DNA of 64,000 bases from Adenophora triphylla var. japonica (Eukaryota; Streptophyta; Magnoliopsida; Asterales; Campanulaceae), in contig JAFEMH010002456.1 in assembly GCA_022495995.1 (NCBI GenBank), forward strand, positions 1 through 64,000, in the 5' to 3' direction. The notes under the pieces were generated by a model that saw only the letters and a program-made list of their open reading frames with translations, had not been told where the DNA came from and made no database searches. A program made the position numbers and the translations under genes. Below, piece after piece: positions 1-10,333 of the stretch; the stretch's first letter is position 1, and the number at the start of each line of letters is the position of its first letter.

Positions 1-2561
1 TGCGGGGGAAGAGTGAGAGGGGTGGCACGTATTTGACACTGTGCATGTAGAAGGATTCTTCCTCCTCCGATTCTTCGCCATTGCCTTCGGGATCGTATTC
101 GACTTCTCCAATAGCCGCCATGGAAGTGTATTAGCTCCGCATGCTCTTCGGCCTCTTTGCCGATAAGCCCCAAGACAGCGCCGCCGGAAGCTTTCTTGTT
201 CAATTCTTCTCGATTGTTCTAACCATCTTGTGTAAATGGTCCTCTCATGTTTTGACCTAATGTTCCTTACTTCTTCGGCATTGGCCTTCCCTTCATCCGA
301 GAAATAGCGAGCCTCGTATTCTTGCAAGGAGTCTCCGACATGAGACCAAGATGGGTTGATCCGCTCAATGTCCTCAAGGCCGAGGGGGAATCCGACCGTG
401 GATCCTCGACGAGGTTGGCACACGGTATTTGGGGACTTTCATCAAGCATCTTCCCCGGGCATGCGAAGATTCTCCGCATTCAATCATATTCACCTGATTA
501 TGGTTCCTTGGCGTAGGATTTTTGATCGTATTAGGCCCTTCTCGGGGCCTTCCAACTTTCCTTGCTCTATTAGCCCCTCGGATTGCCTTTTTCAGGAGTA
601 AAGGGCAAATGTCGACGTATGTCCGTGAAGCTTCGATGAAAAGCACAATACTTTGTAGTATCCACGGGAGCATTCGGATTCCGGGTTGGAAATTCTCCAA
701 AGGCCGCAAAGAAGCCTTCTTTCACTCCGCCCCCTAAAGATGTCGTTCAGGGCATTCCAAAGTTTTCGAGATTCATGACCCATGGTCTGGCTCTCTACTG
801 GGTTTTCCGGGAGCAAAAGGAGTTGTGTTATTACATTCCCGTCCCGCATAGTTAATCATTTCTTTGCCTTTTCGGAGCAGTGGGCAGGCTCAGGAGGAGC
901 CCGATATCTCGTAGGCAAAGCAGTTAAATGGCTGGCCGCGATTGTAAGCCTTTTCAAACTTTAGCCGCAGAGTTAACCATGGCCCGTAAGTCCAGTATGG
1001 GAAGTGACCGAGGGAGGCTCTCGATGCGGTTTCAGACATGACTCGGAAGATGTCCAGCTTGTTCCTCTTCGGAAGGAGGGATGGCCATTTCACCAGTTTC
1101 GCATTCCACCGCTTGTAGAAGTCCCCAACATTCTCATCAGACGCCGCACCGTTGTTTGTAGGTCAACTCTATTTGTTTCCCACTCCAAGTTGGCCTTATA
1201 TTTCTCTCGTGAAGGCATTGGTAATCTGTCCCACGTAGCCCCGGCTTCGGTGTTTCAAACGAAAGAACCACTTTAAGGCACTGGACTTCAAGGATAGATC
1301 GAAATAGTCGCCTAATCCGTCGATTGGTGCACCCTTTCGCCTTCATTGCCAAGGTATACGTGTCCAAATGGGTTTTCGCATGCACCATCAAAGAGATCCA
1401 GATTAGGCATCACGAATTTAAGTGGGGCAAGAGGAACAATGGAGTCCGGCTCAGAGGGCCTGGCGTACTTCTTGGCGCCGCCCGCCGATCCGCGCTTTTC
1501 ATTTCCTTGTGTTGCTCCATGAACCAGGCCAGATGAGGGTCTGTGGTGGAAGCCACGGCATTCGTGCTAGCTGGGCCGAGCTGTGAGAGAGGAGCTACCA
1601 CCTGAGGCAGATCGGTGGAGGGAATGGCCGATCCGGGGACGTAGGTGAAAACCTCCGTCCCGGGCCGAGTTACCTCGGGAGCATGAGTAGGAGCTTGGGC
1701 GAAGTGGATAGAACTCGCGGCCCGCCGTTGATTTTCAACCGGCAAAGTAGGTGGAGGCAAACGATGTAGCCTGGATAACTTCGATTTCCGTGAGCGGGGC
1801 CCGTAAGTAGGCTTCGAGTGCGGGCTGCCGTCCCCGACCGTTGAATTGCATGGCCGCCCGAGGTGAAGGGTGTATAACCCGGGGGTACTGCGTCCCGGTG
1901 ATTCGGATGACACCGGATGGAGGCTTGGCAACCCATAGAAGTCTCGAGCGAGGAATGGATTTGTGTGAGGAGCAATTGAACTAGTACTGCTCTCGAGGAG
2001 GGCTCTCGACCGTGGCCCGTAACCAAGTTGTGGCGGCATCCCGAACTGCGTGGGCTGCCAGTGGCCCTTGAACTGCTGGCTGGCGAAGGCCCTGGGATTG
2101 ACGGTTCCAAACCGTGGCGGGATCCCGATTAGCCGTGGCATTCCGAGATAGCCCCAACCATGAGAAGACATTCCGCATCGATTTTGTCCCCACCGATTTG
2201 TGCCGCTCTGCCGCATGGATCCGGTGGTCTCGCTGGTTGGGAGCCGGGCCGACCCGAAAATCGAGGAGCATGGGTTCTCGGTAGTGGCACCATAGGAGGT
2301 GGGTGGCGGCATCCCGGGTGTAGTCGTGGCGACCGAGAGCGGGGTTGGCATCCTCGTCTTCTTCCACGGTGAAGGTGCCATCTCGGATTGAGGCCGGCGG
2401 CCAGACCATGGCTCTTAATAGCCTCCATAAGGCTATTTAGCCGTGCTTCCGTCGTAACCTCATCTCGTTCTCGCTAACCGATTCCACCGTTGCTTCCGTC
2501 TCGAGGGGTCCCTGGAGGCGGAGTGACGTTATCCCCATCATTACCGGCCGATGCGTACATT
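1..2561 (-). pseudogene. Element A gag, frameshifted and cut by the window edge
   Basis: Reading leftwards, a Met-rich start near 2560 is followed by a Pro/Ser/Gly-rich N-terminal region spread over three frames (about 2430 to 1410). Next comes a recognisable retrotransposon gag core at 1391-890. It contains HLDTYTLAMKAKGCTNR and a following Leu/Lys/Phe segment typical of the Retrotrans_gag helical domain, then a RW..KL-type stretch. Gag forms the cytoplasmic virus-like particle that packages element RNA. At least four frame changes and several stops interrupt it, so no continuous protein is possible from this copy. No CCHC knuckle was recognised before the window edge. The family is assigned from motif resemblance only; many of the apparent shifts could be consensus errors, as argued for element B. 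Confidence 0.65.
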
Positions 2562-4014
2562 CTCAAACCCGAGTCCGAACAAACGGCGAAGCCGATGACG
2601 CGCCTGACTCTTCCCAACTAATCAAACGATGACCCTGCCCGAAACCAAGCTTTGTGCGGAGTCGCGGGGAAAAGGACACGAAGGTTCGATGTCTCGGGAA
2701 TGGAAGGAGGGTAGGTGCTTGGGCTTTAGGCTCATGCAACATGCGATTATTTGTTCACGTTTACTTAAAACATGTTTTATTAACCTAGTCGGTTGGAAAA
2801 GATTGCTCTTCTTTTCGCAAACTACTCGGGATCCCGGATCGCCGGGCCCCGTCACTACGTCTATAAGCCCCTCGTATTCCACCCGTATTTCGACCTCCCA
2901 GTGCGGATGCCGGCGAGGGTCCTATAGGCAAGCGGGTCCCACCGACCGAAAGAAAAACGATCCTAAAAGTCTCGGGCGGGTAATCGAGTCTTAACGAGCA
3001 TTCGATGTAAATTACGGACAAAGCCGACGTCAAAAGTCAAGATCATGTCCGAGGGCTCGACGAAAAGCCGGCATGATTTGACCGATAAGCGTCCACAATT
3101 GATCTTGACTTGTCGTCGCTAAACCGTAATTAGGCATGGAATAATCATTAATCCTTGATGACTCAAAGGTCAATGCCGGGAGTCGTTGTATAATTTGTGC
3201 CGCCGTAGCCGAAGTCAAGGCGCCTGGCCAATATCTTGGTCAAAGTCTCGCGCGGAAAACCGCAGTAACTTCGACCGATTAGGGTCCCCGAAAGATATTG
3301 AGTCGGTATGCCGACAAAGGCTTGAAAGGAAAGGTCTATACAAAGACAGGGCATGACACGTAATCACTAAAACCAACCGGGTCTCTGACAAAGTGTGTCA
3401 CTGACAAGCGCATGGTCGACACGAGGCTCCATGGGATGTTTGGGTAGTCCCGTGCTCGTCCGAGAGGCGTAATAAGACCAAACGGACCGCGACAAGGATT
3501 TCCTGGTTAGGGACGTAGTGTGCAAGTGTACGGTCACGTGCGCGTAGTGTGCAAGCGCCTATATTCTTTTTCGAGTAAAATAGAAAATTTTTTATGTGTC
3601 TTAAAAATATGATGCATGATTTTTTTTTTTGAACATTTTTCTTTTTTTTTTTTTGAAAACCCCTTTTTTTTGAATTTTTTTTTTTGAAATTTAATGAACA
3701 CATAAGCACGTAAGCACGAAAATTCCGACAGTTAGGGACATTATTCCGACAGTCAAAATTTTGACTTTTTCCGAGGCGGCCAAAACAACACGAAAAATGT
3801 GCAAAAATCAACACACACACACAAATGATTTTCAAAGCCGGGACGGAAGCTTGACCCTCAAAAGCTTTTTTTCTCTTTTTTTTTGAAAACGGTGATACCG
3901 GTACGTGGGATTGTTAAACCACAATTTATCCCCGACTCGTGTTAGGAGGCGGTAACGGGAAGTTTAATGGTTTCCACCAATATACCAAATACCATTTTTT
4001 TTAGAAAAAGCTTA
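2562..4014 (-). other. Element A 5' leader, no gene seen
   Basis: This untranslated leader lies between the PBS and gag. It contains poly-T and poly-A runs (3620-3690, 3868-3884), a long imperfect hairpin at 2861-2927, and blocks shared with the element B leader (for example 2761-2820 with about 36640-36710). No convincing ORF was found. Confidence 0.6.
2861..2927 (-). other. Leader stem-loop shared by elements A and B
   Basis: CTATAAGCCCCTCG at the left is answered by CGAGGGTCCTATAG at the right. The arms (CTATA/TATAG and CCCTCG/CGAGGG) can pair around a loop of about 40 nt. The same design is at 36743-36813 in element B with a different loop, which argues that pairing, not just sequence, is retained. 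Its role is unknown; leader packaging or dimerisation signals are possibilities. Confidence 0.5.
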
Positions 4015-4032
4015 TCCCCAGCGGAGTCGCCA
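4015..4032 (-). other. Element A primer-binding site
   Basis: Read on the minus strand this is TGGCGACTCCGCTGGGGA, one base from the LTR end. The same core primes elements B and E. Ogre/Tat elements are reported to use a tRNA-Arg-type primer, but the tRNA match was not tested here. Confidence 0.8.
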
Positions 4033-4033
4033 C

Positions 4034-5785
4034 TGTGATGATGTGTCGCCATTTCGCGGGAAAAAATTCGATTTTTCGCGTTTCTTTGCTAAAACCAAAT
4101 AAAACCCGGGAAAAAGAACGGAGTCGCCACGCCATTTTTGTTTTAAGGGCCAAAACTTTGAAAAATGCCCGAGATTAAAGATTTGGGTTCGGAGGTCATG
4201 TTACACGCCGGGAAGGACGTTAGTGTGCACCCGGAATGCCTCGTAAAACGAGTCTTCCAAGCTGAAAATCATTTGTGTGTGTGTGTGTGTGTGTGTTTTG
4301 GCCAAAATAATTTGAAACTCAGAAAAGTAAAATTTGGGATATTTTTTTAAGACTTTAAACTGATCCCATGATTTTTTGGAAGATTTTTGGATTGAGATTT
4401 GGTACTCAAAAGACCTTTTGAAGTTGAGAGTCACTTCTGCCAGAATGAAAAAGGCAGTGGACCTTTGATTTTGAGATGGATTCAAGGGTCTTAAAACTTC
4501 ATAATCTGGATAAACTCAGAGAATGAAAGTTGTTCCAGACACCATAAATAAGATTTGTGAGAAGGAATTTTCCATTTTGGAGAAGATTTGATGGGTCAAA
4601 ACCTTCTGTAAATCTCAGATATGCAATCTGGATTTCCAGAAGCTGATGAACTAGCCTCTAAAAGAAAATTTGAAAAGAGGAGTTTTACTCACCCAAAAAA
4701 TAAAGTAAAAATATGTCTGGAAATCTCTAGGTGTTGGATACAAAAAGTGTTTTGTAGTCAACACCAAATTCCAAGTTTATCTGTGTCCAAAAATTAAGAC
4801 AATAAACTGGGATCTTGGAAAATTGCTACTGGACAGCAACTTCTCAAGAAAGAAAATATGATTTTAAAGGGGGTTTTGCATCCATGCTTGTCCCCATTTC
4901 CCTAGGTTTTGGTTAGTGATCACTTGACATTTTAGTGGTGAGTCAACTATACCAAACCATCCTTGGGGTACATTAGGACTAAGCACTTCATTTGCTTGGG
5001 AAGGGGATTTTTATCCTTTGAAAATGAGATTTGGTGCTTGAAAATGGTTTTTAGGGTTTTGAAAATGAGTTTTCTTTGCAAGAAAGTAAGAGAACTTGAA
5101 AATAATGTTGATCCTTGTAGAAGATCATCCATGGAGATGAACTTCCATGGTGATCTTCTTGGATCTAAGACAAGAAGATGAATGAACTACATTTTGTAGT
5201 TTGAAGATGCATGCATGGATGAGAGATTTAGGGTAAGAAGAGGGAGGTTATACCTATCTTCTTTGTATTTTGGGGCTTTGGCTTGAATGTATGAGTGTTT
5301 GAGGCTTTGAATGTAAGAGTGTTTGGGTTTGATTTGAGTGAGTGAAGGTTGGGAAGATTCAAGAGAAAAAGGTGACAATTCTTAGAGAATTCTCACTGTT
5401 TTCTCGAGTATATTCGCCAAATACTGTGAATTTTGTTCCTTTTTCCCCCTTATTTTTGTGACTGGAGGGCTCAATTTATAGCCCTCTGAAAATTGCAATC
5501 CCATCCGCGCGGATAGGACCTACAGCGTGCACTGTTCATTAAATGCTGCTCCAGGCTTTGGACAAGAGGAATAATCTTTTTTAAAATTCAAATTAACCAA
5601 ATGATTATGTTTCCACCATTTCTTTTTTGGTGTTTCTTATTTCTTTTGCTTTTTTGATTCCTTTCCTTGGTTTATCTTTTTTTGGCAATCCCTAATCTAC
5701 CCTTGGTTGGTTAGAAATGTTAGAAATGTTAGGAATTGTTAGAAATGTTATAACTTTCGTTAATTTTCTAACGAAAATTCTAACA
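4034..5785 (-). repeat. Element A 5' LTR (about 1.75 kb)
   Basis: The boundaries are TGTGATG at 4034 and TAACA at 5785. The U5-side layout matches the other Tat LTRs here: PBS-like gagtcgcca (4121-4129), a conserved 'ttcggaggtca' block, cctcgtaaaacgag, then a TG microsatellite (4274-4295). A minus-strand TATA box (ctataaat on the minus strand, about 5473-5481) lies below a 12-bp palindrome at 5503-5514. The second LTR is outside the window, so the right edge rests on the TG/CA rule and the abutting element C coding sequence. Confidence 0.75.
5473..5514 (-). promoter_or_regulatory. Element A LTR promoter: TATA box with upstream palindrome
   Basis: On the minus strand the perfect 12-bp palindrome ATCCGCGCGGAT (5503-5514) lies about 22 bp upstream of CTATAAATTGAG. 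This matches the arrangement in the LTRs of B and C, but the palindrome sequence is unique to A. Confidence 0.55.
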
Positions 5786-6615
5786 AGCTCAAATTGGAGC
5801 ACTTACAGAAAGAAGCAGGGATCGTCAGTCCAGAGACTACAGAAAGGATGGAAAAGTTAGCACGGGTCCTCAAGCGTTTCAAAGGACTCGAGGCTAATCC
5901 GATAAGGGGAGCATTCCTCGACATCACGGCTCTACCTGGACCAATTGCCACCACAGTTCAGCATGAGTACACATTCAAAGGAATCCCAGACTTGGAATAG
6001 CAACTCGAGGCACTCTTCATGGGAAACAGACTGCTGGTCACCCGCCGAGGCCGCATTCGAGACAGTAACTCCAGAGCAGAAGGAACCAGAATTTATAGAA
6101 GACGCTCTCAGTGGACCCGCTCTACAGAGTCTTTTTGAAGAAGTCATGGAGGTGCCAAACCTGATTGACCTGGGCTCCGAAAACAGCATGATCGCTATGA
6201 TCGGGACAGCAGAAGCCAAGCCTCTCGACCCCCGAACCCTCATCAAGCATCCAACAATGCCACTGAAAAACTGGGTAACTTTCACCGGACCAAGGGCAAG
6301 CTAGACAGAAATGGAAGACAAGCTGGGCCTGCACCCACATCTCCCTAAACCCGGTCTCAAACCCTCTGAGTCAGTCTAATGATAATGTAGCCAACAATGT
6401 ATTTCCGTTCGCATCTAATGAAAAGTCTGACCTTTCAGAGTATCCCCTCATTGTCACTTTAACAACTGATAAGTTAACAAACAACTTAAAAGACGTTAAT
6501 AATGACTCACTTGATAAAGAGGCAGACACATTAAATGAACAATACATTAAAGAAGTTCTCAAGCGTGTAGTAGATCAAGAGGACAATCGGGCCCAAGCTA
6601 CCGAAGAGGTTATGA
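5786..6615 (+). pseudogene. Element C protease-to-RT linker of pol
   Basis: The reading frame from 5786 gives a segment with MEKLARVLKRFKGLE and a Pro-containing tail that resembles the equivalent part of B (minus strand near 34369). A stop follows at about 6000 and the frame changes afterwards. A short Asn/Asp-rich acidic stretch (6380-6610) corresponds to the acidic linker just before RT in element E. In Tat elements this stretch joins the retropepsin to RT and has no catalytic role of its own. It is truncated on the left by insertion A and cannot be translated as one piece. Confidence 0.6.
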
Positions 6616-6619
6616 CTAA

Positions 6620-7760
6620 GTGAACCTGGGGTCAGTGCAAGAGCCTAAAGAGACACAAGTGGGCAGTTTCTTCGCCGATTCCGAAAAAGAAGCCCTGATA
6701 AATCTCCTCAAGGAGTATGTTGACGTGTTGGCCTGGTCATATCAGGACATGCCAGGACTCGATCCCTCAATCGTGGAGCACAGAATTCCCCTGGATCCAG
6801 AATCCAAGCCTGTCAAACAGAAATTGCGCAAGATCAAGCCAGAGTGGTCCTTGCAAGTGAAAGAAGAAATTGAGAAAATGCTCCGCGTCGGCTTCATCAG
6901 AGTGATTGAGTACCCGACCTGGATCTCCAACATCGTGACGGTCACCAAGGCCAATAGAAAGGTCAGATGCTGTGTGGATTTTCGAGATCTCAACAAGGCC
7001 AGCCCTAAAGATGATTTCCCACTGTCCAACATCGACATGCTAGTCGACACCACGACAAAGTCCGAAGTAAAGTCCTTCGTGGATGGGTTCGCCGGATACA
7101 ACCAGATCAAAATGTCTGAGGAAGATCAAGCCAAGACTGCTTTCACCCCTCCGTGGGGGACATACTGCTACAAGGTCATGCCGTTCGATTTGAAAAACGC
7201 TGGGGCTACTTACCAGCGGGCTGCAACAGCCCTCTTCCATGACATGATTCACAAGGAAATCGAAGTATATGTCGACGACATGATCATCCACTCCAGAGGA
7301 TCAGACATGCAACACATGACAGATACGAGAAAGTTCTTCAACGTACTCGAAAGCACTCCATGAGATTGAACCCCGCGAAGTACACCTTCGGCATCAAGCG
7401 AGGCAAAGTACCGGGTACATGGTTACGTAAAGAGGTATCGAAGCCGATCCCAAGAAAATCAAGGCCATCATCGACATGAAACCGCCTCGTACACCGACGT
7501 AAGTGAAAAGTTTTATGGGAAGACTTTAGTACATCGCCGCTTCATCAACCGCTTGACATCCCTCTCGCGAGCCAATATTCAAGCCGATGAAGAAGAATGC
7601 CGACATCAAATGGGACTCCAAGTGCCGCATGCCTTTTGAGAAAATCAAGACATACTTGGTGAATCCCCCAATCTTGTGCCCGCCACATGAAGACAAGCTA
7701 CTCCTCCCGTACTTGACAAGAATGCATGTCAATCAGAGCAATGCTGGCACAAGAACAGAA
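6620..7760 (+). pseudogene. Element C reverse transcriptase
   Basis: RT copies element RNA into cDNA in the particle. The frame at 6620-7363 begins with the Tat-type lead-in (VDVLAWSYQDMPGLDPSIVE), then KPVKQKLR, VDFRDLNKASPKDDFP, the FVDGFAGYNQI stretch, a GATYQRA block and the catalytic YVDD at 7267-7278. The frame closes at 7363 just after YVDD. The thumb and connection region to about 7760 is present but shifted and partly eroded (AKYTFGIK, then LVNPPILCPPHEDK around 7655-7700). The closest match in the window is the RT of element E. The protein is not functional as it stands. Confidence 0.85.
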
Positions 7761-8952
7761 AGATTCCAAAGTTGAGCATGCAATCTACTTCGTAAGCCAA
7801 AAGCTTCAGGGAAGTGAACTCAGCTACTCAGCATTAGAGAAAACTTGTACCGCCTTGGTATGGGTAGTCGGAAAACTGAAACACTACATGCAGTCACATT
7901 CAGTGCTCCTGGTCTCCAAGATGGATCCCGTTCGATATCTCTTTGACAAGCCATCCCTGTCAATGAGACTAGCCAAGTGGTTATTCTTCCTGGCTGAGTT
8001 CGACATCAAGTACATGGTCAGAAAGTCAACAAAGGGCAGAGTAATGGCAGATCAGCTGGCAGACTTCCCAAGCAGTGAACCCAAGGGTCCTGATCCGCAG
8101 TTTCCGGATGACGGAATCTTTTCACTCGACAGCACAAACCGCTGGCAACTCTTCTTCGATGGGGCAGCCAACAAGAAGGGAAATGGTATTGGAATGCTCC
8201 TTGTTGATCCCAAGGATGAGCACACTCCCATAGACATCAAACTGAATTTTGAAACAACCAACAATGTAGCAGAGTATGAAGCTTGTGCAGCTGGCCTAGA
8301 AGCCGCTCTCGAGTGCAACATCTCAGAACTGGAAGTATACAGAGACTCAACATTGATCATCAATCAAGTGTCCAACAAATGGAAGACGATAGATTCTGGC
8401 CTCCAGAAATACCACATGTACATGGAGGAGCTCATTGCTCAGTTCAAGGACATCTCTTTCCATTATTTGCCAAGAGACAGGAACTGCTTCGCAGATGCCC
8501 TGGCTACCCTAGCATCTCTTGTCGAAATTCCCGATGGGAAATCAGTAAAACCCCTCAGAATAGGCATACGAGAAACACCCGCTTACTGCAGTGAGATCGA
8601 AGTTAAAAATGAACTGATCGACGAACCCTGGTACAATCAAATCTACCAGTACCTCCAAAATGGAGAAGCTTCCTTTAAAAATGAAGATGGAAAATACAAA
8701 GAAGGGATCAAAGCCAAAAATATGATGGCACTAAAACGCCTGGCATCCCATTTCGTCATTCTGGGGGGTATGTTGTACAAGAAGCGCCACCAAGGGCCAC
8801 TCCTTCGGTGTGTAAATAAAGAAAAAGCCAGCGAGCTAATGAACGAAGTTCACAACGAAACCTGCGGTCCACACATGAATGCCAGAGCATTGACACAGAT
8901 CATCCTCCGCATGGGATACTATTGGGTATCAATGGAAACAGACTGCATCTAG
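7726..8952 (+). pseudogene. Element C RNase H, archaeal-type RNase H and integrase N-terminus
   Basis: This open stretch of 408 codons holds the RT-linked RNase H (AIYFVSQKLQGSELSYSALEKT, then LAKWLFFLAEFDIKY). It then enters a second, archaeal-type RNase H starting at WQLFFDGAANKKGNGIG, with TTNNVAEYEACAAGLEAAL and later LPRDRNCFADALA; the acidic residues in FDGA, EYEA and CFADALA fit catalytic positions. This double RNase H is a hallmark of the Tat group. The end enters the integrase zinc-binding region and stops at TAG (8950-8952), where the homologue in E and the context suggest a former CAG. The enzyme would remove RNA from the hybrid and process primers. Confidence 0.85.
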
Positions 8953-9882
8953 TTCATCAGAAGCTGCGACAAATGTCAACGGTTCTCTAACCTCAATCAC
9001 ATCCCTCCTCATGAACTCTATTGCATGACTACACCATGGCCTTTCGCCACATGGGCAATCGACGTCATCGGCAAAATCACTCCGCCAGGGAGCAACGGTC
9101 ACGAGTTCATATTAGTCGTAATCGACTACTTCACCAAATGGGTAGAAGCCAGATCATACAAGGTACTGAATTCTAAGAAGGTGGCCGAGTTCATCAAAGA
9201 GAACATCATGTGCCGATACGGAGTGCCCAACGAGATCATATCCGATAATGGGACCCACTTCGAAGGAGATTGTGACCAACTGCTGACCGAATTCAGAGTT
9301 ACATGCCACATGTCTTCTCCCTACAGACCACAGACTAATGGTGCAGTAGAGGCATCAAACAAGACTCTCACAATGATAATCAGAAAGATGACCGCCAGAG
9401 GTCGAGACTGGCCCGAAAAGCTACATCTAGCCCTCTGGGGATACAGAACATCGGTCAGAACCGCCACAGGGGAGACTCCTTTTGCACTTACATACGGAAT
9501 GGAAGCAATGTTACCAGTGGAATTGGAAATTCCATCCCTCTGAGTCCTCTTGGAAAACGGGATCAATGAAGTCGAATGGCTACAGAGCCATCACGACGAA
9601 CTTGCTCTACTCGACGAGCGCAGATTGAAAGCTATGGAGCACACTCGAGCCTACCAAAGCAGAATGGCCCGAGCATTTGATAAGAAAGTCAAGGTCCGAG
9701 ACACCAGAGAAGGCGACTTGGTGCTAAAGGAAAAGCCTCCTACGCAGACCAAGCCCCTAGGAAAGTGGGAGCCTACCTGGATAGGCCCGTTCGTGGTACA
9801 AAGAATCTTCTCCGGAGGAGCCATGAAGTTAGCCGATTTCGACCCCGTGAAAGGAAGCAAGCTCCGCGGATACTTCATTTGA
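8953..9882 (+). pseudogene. Element C integrase
   Basis: The Cys pair of the zinc domain (SCDKCQ) follows the stop at 8952. The catalytic core is open from 9025 to 9543 with the first Asp in AIDVIGKI, the second in SDNGTHFEG and the Glu in NGAVEASNKT, then WGYRTSVRTATGETPF. A TGA at 9541-9543 replaces an expected Arg codon (CGA in context), and the C-terminal part continues at 9550-9882 with RRLKAMEHTRAYQSRMARAF and the GPFVVQRIF motif. Integrase joins cDNA to the chromosome. All three acidic residues remain, so the defects are a small number of point changes rather than loss of domains. Confidence 0.88.
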
Positions 9883-10048
9883 GGAAGAGCACGAGTCAAC
9901 TCTCCTTCCCCATACACCACCCCTCAGTAAAATTAAAGTGCTAAAAGAGTAATACCCAACAGGATACATTCCCAACAATGATCCAGGTAAAAAACAGGGT
10001 CGCACTTCTTTTATCTTTGTTTTTCTCAAATTCACCTAAAGTGTCGAA

Positions 10049-10095
10049 CTACGGTGACCTGAGCCCCTTAGTCCAATTGTAAAAGGGGAACGTAG
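10049..10095 (+). other. Post-pol hairpin of element C (CTACG...CGTAG)
   Basis: The stem CTACG/CGTAG encloses an inner stem CCCCTT/AAGGGG and is followed by GGCAGCC. It is the same design as 53744-53793 in E and 30172-30208 in B. It lies about 170 bp after the integrase stop. Confidence 0.7.
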
Positions 10096-10333
10096 GCAGC
10101 CATCATTGGTTCGGTCTCAAAAACAAAAAAAAAACAAATAAGCATCAATTGCTTGTGTTTCGAAAAACTCTTTTCAATTAACCTACAAATTCATAACGGT
10201 TAAAATAATCTTTGATGAGTTCAAGCACGGTCAACTCTTGACTCGCTACACGCTAGCAAAACTACAATAAAACATTAATCAATTAATGTGTTTGCAATGA
10301 CAGTGGGTGGATACTCCGGACAGCAAGGTCAAC

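Larger units (their letters stand above)
1..5785 (-). mobile_element. Element A: Ty3/gypsy Tat-type retrotransposon, 5' part only
   Basis: The minus-strand element runs leftwards out of the window. In transcription order the window holds its 5' LTR (5785 to 4034), the primer-binding site (4032 to 4015), a leader of about 1.4 kb and a decayed gag; pol and the 3' LTR lie beyond position 1. The LTR has TG...CA ends on the plus strand. It directly abuts element C coding sequence at 5786, so A inserted into C. The predicted 5-bp target duplication is agctc (5786-5790), but its partner is outside the window. The leader shares blocks with element B, so A and B are related families although their LTRs differ. 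Confidence 0.85.
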